NCBI GenBank assembly: GCA_030734395.1
Contig: JAUZTG010000029.1
Location: 1,798,001 to 1,862,000 of the forward strand
Reading direction: 5' to 3'
DNA from: Sarocladium kiliense
Taxonomy: Eukaryota > Ascomycota > Sordariomycetes > Hypocreales > Sarocladiaceae
DNA length: 64,000 bases
Under the pieces are notes generated by a model. It worked only from the letters and a program-made list of their open reading frames with translations, did not search any database and had not been told where the DNA came from. Position numbers and translations under genes: made by a program. Each line of letters begins with the position of its first letter. Within the stretch, counting starts at the first letter, position 1. This document shows positions 57,617 to 64,000 of this stretch, one piece after another.

Positions 57617-59098
57617 ATGACGAAGATCAACCACCCTTCATCAGTGGCCGCGGCCCTGCAAAACTCATCCCTCGTCCACGAGTCTGCCTTCATCGGCGGC
57701 GAGTGGGTTTCCAGTCCCAAGACCTTCCCAGTCATCGACCCAGCCACAGGCACTTCCGTTGCCAACATTGCTGATCTCGGCCTCGAACACTTCAAGGCCG
57801 CCATCGGACATGCCTCAGAAAGCTTCAAGTCATTCCGCAAGACGAGCGAGCATGACCGCTCCAAGCTGCTGCACAAGCTGGCTGCGCTGATCCGCGCCAA
57901 TGCAGACGATCTTGCCATCATGCTGACAATGGAGAATGGAAAGACGTTGGCTGAGGCTAAGGGTGAAGTTGAGTATGGTGCTAGCTTTATTAGCTGGTTC
58001 GCTGAGGAGGCTATTCGCAATTATGGCGACATCATTCCCTCGCAACACCCTGGCAGCACCAACTTCTGTGTTCGCCAGCCAGTTGGTGTCTGTGCCGTCA
58101 TTGCCCCCTGGAACTTCCCGATTGCCATGATCACTCGCAAACTGGGACCTGCCCTGGCAGCAGGATGCACGGTTGTTATCAAGCCACCGAGCGAGACGCC
58201 CTTGTGTGCTTTGGCTCTGGTTGACCTCGCTGTGCAGGCAGGCTTCCCAGCGAATGTCATCCAAGCTGTCACATCGCGTGATCGTACGGCAGTAACAGAG
58301 CTGTATACGAACCCTGCTGTGTCCAAAGTCAGCTTCACAGGTTCAACTGGTGTAGGAAAGATGATCACCGCCAAGGCAGCGGAAACCATGAAGAAAGTGT
58401 CTATGGAACTCGGCGGCAATGCTCCTTACATTGTCTTTGATGATGCCGACCTGGACAAAGCTGTGGATGGCGTCCTAGCTTGCAAGTTCCGCTGCTCTGG
58501 CCAAACCTGTGTCTGCGCCAACCGATTATTCGTGCAACGAGGGATCCACGACCGCTTTGTCGAGGCCCTTCTCGCCAAGATGGAGAAGTTCAAAGTCGGA
58601 TCTGGTCTTGATCCCGACGTCACCCACGGCCCTCTCATCAACCGCAACTCCGTCGACAAAGTCAGGTCACACATCGAAGATGCCGTCTCCAAGGGCGGCA
58701 AGCTCCTCCACGGTGGTAACTTGCGTGACGACCTCGGTGAGGGTTTCTTCATCCAGCCCGCCCTCGTAACAGGCTGTACACCAGATATGCTGGTAGCCCG
58801 AGACGAGACCTTCGGCCCTCTGGCGCCCGTCTTTGCGTTTGACACGGTTGACGAGGTTGTGGCTATGGCCAACGACACTGAGTTCGGTCTGGCGGGGTAC
58901 TTCTTCTCAAACAACTTGCAGACCATCTGGAGAGTGGCAAAGGAGTTGGATGTCGGCATGGTGGGCGTGAACACGGGCAAGATTAGTGCAGCTGAGGCAC
59001 CGTTTGGTGGGATCAAGGAGTCTGGGCTGGGCAAGGAGGGCAGCAAGTATGGGTTGGCCGAGTTCCAGATCATCAAGAACGTCACCTTGGCCATGTAG
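57617..59098 (+). CDS. Aldehyde dehydrogenase, succinate-semialdehyde dehydrogenase type
   Basis: One exon, 493 aa, full family length. Complete ALDH signatures: APWNFPIAMITRKLGPALAAGC, KPPSETP, FTGSTGVGK, the general base Glu264 in MELGGNAP, and the catalytic Cys298 in GQTCVCANR with a second Cys two residues on (the Cys-x-Cys seen in some SSADHs). The end EAPFGGIKESGLGKEGSKYG is typical of the SSADH (Uga2/GabD) group. These enzymes oxidise short omega-carboxy aldehydes to diacids with NAD(P). It may be the GABA-shunt enzyme that happens to lie here, or a duplicate serving the cluster by oxidising a longer semialdehyde such as 6-oxohexanoate. No targeting peptide is obvious. Start ATG 57617 gives MTKINHPSSV. 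Confidence 0.92.
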   Translation: MTKINHPSSVAAALQNSSLVHESAFIGGEWVSSPKTFPVIDPATGTSVANIADLGLEHFKAAIGHASESFKSFRKTSEHDRSKLLHKLAALIRANADDLAIMLTMENGKTLAEAKGEVEYGASFISWFAEEAIRNYGDIIPSQHPGSTNFCVRQPVGVCAVIAPWNFPIAMITRKLGPALAAGCTVVIKPPSETPLCALALVDLAVQAGFPANVIQAVTSRDRTAVTELYTNPAVSKVSFTGSTGVGKMITAKAAETMKKVSMELGGNAPYIVFDDADLDKAVDGVLACKFRCSGQTCVCANRLFVQRGIHDRFVEALLAKMEKFKVGSGLDPDVTHGPLINRNSVDKVRSHIEDAVSKGGKLLHGGNLRDDLGEGFFIQPALVTGCTPDMLVARDETFGPLAPVFAFDTVDEVVAMANDTEFGLAGYFFSNNLQTIWRVAKELDVGMVGVNTGKISAAEAPFGGIKESGLGKEGSKYGLAEFQIIKNVTLAM

Positions 59099-59498
59099 CG
59101 TACTTCCCCACAGGGGTCGGGGATGGACATCACAGCAGGCGGCTTGCTACTAGACAAAATGAGGCGCTATTCCGTATGTTGCATCAGGCGTGTCCATTCG
59201 ATGTTCACGGGAGTGACGTGCACGGTGATGTCCAAGCTTGCTGATCAAGGGAACTATGACTTCTCCAGATGGGAAACAGAGAGTAAACCAAATGCAATTC
59301 GTTGGGTTCAGCATCAAGTCAAAACGACGTAGGTATCTGCTGACGCTCTCGTCACACTGCCCCGTCCGGAACGCCCCATGCTTAACCCCCAGCCTTTCGT
59401 CCAGCGGCGCCGATATCGAAATACACAAGACATAACCAATCCTAAACCTCCCCTCAATATGGCAAAAACTATCGCCATTCCTGCCCGGCCATCGACTT
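59099..59498. other. Short convergent 3' region
   Basis: Separates the aldehyde dehydrogenase and the ApsB-type gene; the minus strand is open in several frames but is downstream of the spliced stop at 59499. Confidence 0.6.
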
Positions 59499-62400
59499 CT
59501 ATCCCTGTGCCTCTTCCACCGCCACAACGCGCAGTTGCCTTGTCCTCCTTGCCCTCTTTGTCTCTTCTGCTGCCCCGACCAGCTTCCTCCGAACAACCTC
59601 CTGTTTGCTCCACGCTCTCGCCGCGATGCGTGCTTTCGCAACGAACCGCGCTGCAAGAAGCACAGTGCGAAGCGTTGGCCGTCCGGCTTCGGTGGCCGTA
59701 CGATTCGATGCTGTCGATGCTGGGAGCGCTTTGCGGCTGCCCAAGAGTCCAGTGCGGATGGACTCGAGCTCGCGGAGCTGCGCCTTGTTGCTGTGGAGTG
59801 TGTTAGTACCATGTACTTATTGAAGAGAGGAACAGATGAAACATACCAAGCATTTGCAACATCGAGCTGCAGCTGCAGGAACTTCTTGGCGTACGCGGCG
59901 TCTGAGCGCAAGCTTGCCTCTCTCTCCCAGCGCTTCTGCATCCATTCCATCTGCACAACAGCACCACGCAACTCCTTCTTGTGCCTTGTCTCTGCGCCCT
60001 CGGCGGCACGCACCACTGTCTCGATGGCTGCTCTAGCATCCTCCTCCTGGGGTGCCTGAGCCAGCTTGCTCGCCTTGCGGAGGTCTTTTTGTAGCTTCTC
60101 GGCTGTCACGCGGTATGCAGCGCGTTCGCTACGAGCACGCTCAAGTTTGCGTCGTAGAGAGGCTTCCGATGATGCAAGTGCATCGAGCATCTCTTGCTGT
60201 TGTCGTACATCATGCTCAAGATTGGCGACTTCAGCCTGGGACTTCCGTAGGTTGCGGTCAGTCTTGCTACTGCTTGTACCATTGGTAGTGGAGGAAGCTG
60301 CAGCAGAATCGCGCTGAGCTTGTTCAAGCTTAAGCTTCAATCGGCGCAGGGCCTTTTCGTGCTCCGCTGTTAGCTCTTCTGCCTGTTGGCGGGCATCGTC
60401 GAGGAGCTCTTCGAGCACAATCTTCTGGTCCTCCGTATCCTCAAGCTGTTGTTGAAGGGCTTGGAGCTCCTCTGCTGAAACACGCTCAGATTCACGCTGA
60501 CGGACCTTGATCTCATTCATACTTTGGCGCAAAGATATGAGCTGTTGACGAAGTTGGGCGCTGCTGCCGTCTCGGCCAGGGGTATTGCGAGGAGATGTAG
60601 GAGACGCAACAAGTTGAGCAATCTCTTTCTCATGGAGCTCGTGTTCGAGGTCCGCAATCTGGTGCTTGAGACTTTTTACTGTCTCTCGGTTGGCAGCCTC
60701 GCGTTGAAGAAAGTCGAGCTCCCTTTGTCGGGCAGCAGCCAGATCCTTGCGGACAATGGAGACGTCATGGACGCTGCGATCAGCTGTGCCGGTGGTCGAG
60801 ATAGCAGCCAATTGAGCCTCGTAGTCCTCGACGCGACGTTCCAATTCACGGATGGTGCGTCGAGCGGCGGTCAGCTCATAGCTGTCTGAGGGCGATCGAA
60901 GCTTTGCTTGCAGCTGGCGGATCTCCTGGCCCAAACGTTCTTCCTCCTCGGCGGCCTTCGTGATCTCCTGCTCGAGTGTCTGCTCGATAGCGTCCCGCTG
61001 GTCGGCAAGTGCCTTGTTTTCGTCCTTCAGGCGACGGACTTCGTTCTCGAGCTTCATCTTGGCAGTGCGCAAGTTCAAACGTTCGTGGTCGCTCCGTAGC
61101 ATACTCGAGTCAGCCTTGGCGGTTCGATGTAGTTCGGCATCGATCTCGTCCCGTTCCGCTGTGACTCCTGCAAGGGAGGACTTGACAGTATCGAGCTCGA
61201 CGTTCACCACATTCAATTGGTCCAGAAGGGACTGCTTCTCTTTGACAGCCTGATCAAGCTGGGATGTGACATCAGACAGCTGCCATTTCATCCTCGTTGC
61301 AGCTGCCTCGTCGACTTGTGCAGGGGCGCGAGGTGACTTTGCAGGGCTTCTGCGTTGTAGCATGTCTACCTGAAGACGCAGTTCATCACGCTCTAGCTTG
61401 GCCTTTGCCAGGTCATTGCGTTGACTCCCTGACTCCTCTTCAAGGGCGTTCTGAAGAACATCAACCTCATCTTCGAGAGCTGCGATCTTATCAAGCTGTG
61501 CCTGTCGGTCCACGGTAGCCTGCCGCAACTCATCCCTCACAACAGACAGTTCATTGCGTAAGTCAGTCAACAGGGATTGTCGGGTTTCGAGCGCATCCTG
61601 CAGTTCTTCGACTCGGCGGTTCAGAAGATTCTCTTCGCTCTTGTGGCGATCGGCTTCGCTTTGCATGGCTTCTTGCAACCTAGATTCTCTGTCGGACAAG
61701 CTGCCTTCCACTTCGCGAAGTTTCTCGATGGTACGCTGTAAGCCGGCAGCTTTCTCTTCAGCCCGGTCGCGTTCAGACTCGAGCGTCTGCTTCTCTGTCT
61801 CCCATTTGTCGCTGTCTGTGTCGTAGAGGTTGTCCTTCTCGCGAATCTCAGCCTGAAGATCCGAAATCTCGTCGTTCAATCTTTCAATTTCATCAAGGCG
61901 TTGAGAGCGAGCGTTCTTTTCAATCTCCAAGGCGTGCTGACGCTCGTCCTCGAGATTCGCCTCAAGGTCGGCAATTTCCTGTTCCAGCCTCTCGACTTCA
62001 TTCTGAAGTGATTGTACGTCGTGAGAGAGTTCATCACGGCGTGATTGAAGAAGATCCTTCTCATCAGCCTGGGCCAGAAGCTCGGCCTCGAGTTCTTGAA
62101 TCCGGGTGTCCTTGTCGTTGTTTGAGAGCCTTTGACTCTGGAGTTCCGACAAAGCCGCCTCAAGCTCTTCCTTCTGACGATTTGCTTCCGCCAGCTGCTT
62201 TTCAACATCGGCGTAGGCCTGCTCTGACTCATCAAGCTCTTTCTGTAGGCGCGCCATCTTCTCCTCGCTTTGCCTTGACGAACCCTTGGTCACGATGGAT
62301 TTGTTGGCCATCTCTTCCTGCAATTCAGCTAGGTCTTCTTCGGCGCGCTTCTTTTCTGCAATGGCGTCTTCAGCCTTCTCATTTGCTTCGTCCAGTTGCT

Positions 62401-63541
62401 CTTCCAGTCGGCGAATGTCGTGCTCGAGATCCTCCTTCTGACCATCGACTTCCTCTGAAGCGATCACCTTCCGCTCAGCATCCTTGACTCTTTCCTCTGC
62501 TTCATCAAGCTTTTCTTTCAGGTCTTCGATCTCTTCATCACGTTCGTCAATCTGGCCATCCTTCGCCCGGATCTCCGCTTCAAGATCACCAATGTCGTCA
62601 TGTAGTTTACCAATTTGGTCGCTGTCACCATTCTGAGCTTCCTCGAGCTGGCGCTGTAGCTCTTCAATCTGGGCATCACGGTCCTCCACCTGCTGTTGCA
62701 GCTTATCCATCTCAGCCCTTGCGTTTTCGTCGGCATATTTCCGCTTGGCTTTCTCTTGCAGTTCGAGCATCTGCTGGCGGTAAGTCTCCAAGTCACGCTC
62801 AGCGGCTGTGAGATGCTTCTTGTAGCGGTGAAGCTCGCGCTGCATAGTGACCTTGTCCACTTTCAGCTCCGTATTCTCCTTAAGGGCTGCCTCGCTGAAG
62901 CCTGGACCTGCTTTGCGCAAAGCATCCTCCAAAAAGTGAATCTTGAGTTTGAGGCCGAAGTTCTCTTTCTCGATCCTATCAATGACGTTCTCCTGTTCGC
63001 GGAGTGAAAGTTGATTGCCGTCGTTCAAAGGCCCTTTGTCTCCTCCTCGTCGAGGCGGCAGCGCGAGCGGTGTCGATGCAGCACTGCTCGCTTCAACCTG
63101 AGGCAGAGTGTTCTCAAGGTACGATTGGCTTCGCGATCCCGTGTACATGGAAGCGTCCATGCGCGGCAGTGGTGTCATGTCGTCTTCGTCGATCCGGTTC
63201 AGGGCTGCCGGAGTGCCCTGCACCAGACTTGTTCTGTTCTCTTTCCCATTCCGCCGGACACTATTCCTGGTGGCTGATTTGAGCAAAGGAGTGAACTCAG
63301 CTCCACCGACACTCGGAGGCAGGTTCTGGCGATCAGCTAATGGACCCCTCCTGCGAGGTGTGCGCAAGTTCGCAGCGCTGCGCCCGCCACGAAGTTGTTG
63401 TAGAAGGCCACCCTTTTGTGGAGATTGAAATGATGCCTCTTGTGAGATGTCTGCAAAGTCTGGTGCTCTGCTCAGATACGTCGCGTCTCCGACATTGGTG
63501 CGCGGGGTGTCAAGCCCAGCACCAAAGCCTGGATGGCCCAT
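59499..63541 (-). CDS. apsB: ApsB/Mto1-type coiled-coil microtubule-organising protein
   Basis: Minus-strand exons 63541-59847 and 59790-59499, 56-nt intron with a TACTAAC branch site, 1328 aa. Residues 1-175 are basic and disordered. Residues about 180-209 are the centrosomin N-terminal motif 1 (LREQENVIDRIEKENFGLKL), which recruits gamma-tubulin complexes. Residues 210-1150 are nearly continuous coiled coil. The C-terminus (about 1186-1235) matches the Mto1 Mto2-binding region (HKKELRGAVVQMEWMQKRWE ... FLQLQLDVANAC), and the intron cuts inside it before NKAQLRELESI. The downstream part LRTVLLAARFVAKARIAARAW also matches ApsB proteins. It should sit at spindle pole bodies and septal microtubule-organising centres. 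Reading through the intron gives a false 1463-residue protein with an unrelated tail. Confidence 0.9.
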
Positions 63542-64000
63542 GTTAGCGACGGGCTCGTTGTTGTGCTATGATGTCGTTTCGTTGTCGTCAGTGCATGTCG
63601 TGTTGTAATCGTGGGTTTAAGGCTCGAATCGCATGAACGGAATAAGTAGTTGTAGAAGAATAAGAGCAGACAAGTGTGCCGGTTATGATAGGGTGCGCTC
63701 AAAGATGGGAACTCGTGAAAGTTGGTGGTGCTTCTCGTTCAAGCGCGTCAGGCAATTGCCAGTGTTTACTTATCATCCTATTTCGGCCTAGCGTAAGATT
63801 TTCAAGATGACCAATAGCATGTCATCAAAGCCAGCAAGTGGGGACAAACATCGGCTGACTAAGAAAATCAACTTCGTCATGTTGCTACCCTAGGGCCTCC
63901 AGATATACGGATATCACCCATGAACATTGACCTTCGATATGGACTTTATAACGTATGATGATGCCGAGTCTTTCTTCTGAAATCTTGCACAATTACCTAC
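63542..64000. other. Upstream region of the ApsB-type gene
   Basis: Promoter side of the minus-strand gene; no other gene seen to the window end. Confidence 0.5.

Noticed and set aside
35429..59098. Reading the cluster as a secondary-metabolite cluster
   Set aside because: No PKS, NRPS, terpene cyclase or DMATS gene in the window; the enzymes fit oxidation and CoA activation of a carbon source better.
58426..59157. 243-codon minus-strand frame opposite the aldehyde dehydrogenase
   Set aside because: Antisense shadow of a strongly conserved ALDH coding region.
59150..59846. Uninterrupted extension of the ApsB-type frame to a 1463-residue protein
   Set aside because: The family C-terminus is restored by the 56-nt intron; the extension has no similarity to the family and overlaps the 3' flank of a convergent gene.

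Overview
The window is nuclear DNA of a filamentous ascomycete (Pezizomycotina). Genes carry several short introns of about 48-130 nt with GT..AG ends and CTAAC/CTGAC-like branch sites. Zn2Cys6 regulators are present, and so are homologues of proteins typical of moulds (an ApsB/Mto1-type microtubule organiser, a metacaspase, a sugar-porter MFS protein). The gene set would suit Dothideomycetes, but nothing here fixes the class. I found no convincing tRNA, rRNA, transposon or CRISPR array. All exon joins below come from reading splice sites and checking phase by hand.

Left part (1-34754), dispersed housekeeping genes: the C-terminus of a PDAT/Lro1 acyltransferase; an Ldb17/SPIN90-like actin-patch protein; Slm1 (TORC2/PIP2 effector); Gar1 (H/ACA snoRNP); Cho1 phosphatidylserine synthase; a zinc metallopeptidase fused to a jacalin-like lectin domain; a Whi5/Nrm1-like G1/S repressor; an unrecognised single-pass membrane protein; an unrecognised conserved-looking protein with an unresolved 5' end; and a metacaspase. 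Long gaps without recognisable genes separate several of these (about 4.8 kb at 14576-19351, 2.8 kb at 24355-27148, 4.1 kb at 28723-32821).

Middle to right part (35429-59098), the most interesting region: a contiguous set of metabolic genes with two Zn2Cys6 regulators. In order: MFS sugar-porter-type transporter (-), classical SDR (-), Baeyer-Villiger monooxygenase (-), Zn2Cys6 regulator (+), hotdog thioesterase (+), second Zn2Cys6 regulator (+), metallo-beta-lactamase-fold hydrolase resembling lactonases (+), AMP-forming acyl-CoA ligase ending in the peroxisomal signal AKL (-), zinc alcohol dehydrogenase (+) and a succinate-semialdehyde-type aldehyde dehydrogenase (+). There is no PKS, NRPS or terpene synthase. 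The enzyme types match step for step the bacterial cyclohexanol/cyclohexanone route: alcohol to ketone to lactone to hydroxy acid to semialdehyde to diacid to CoA ester. I therefore propose a fungal catabolic cluster for a cyclic (or aryl/alkyl) ketone. An 8-nt motif, TCCGGGGC, recurs in four of its intergenic regions.

Right edge (59499-63541): an ApsB/Mto1-type coiled-coil spindle-pole/septal microtubule organiser, convergent with the cluster, marks the return to housekeeping genes.
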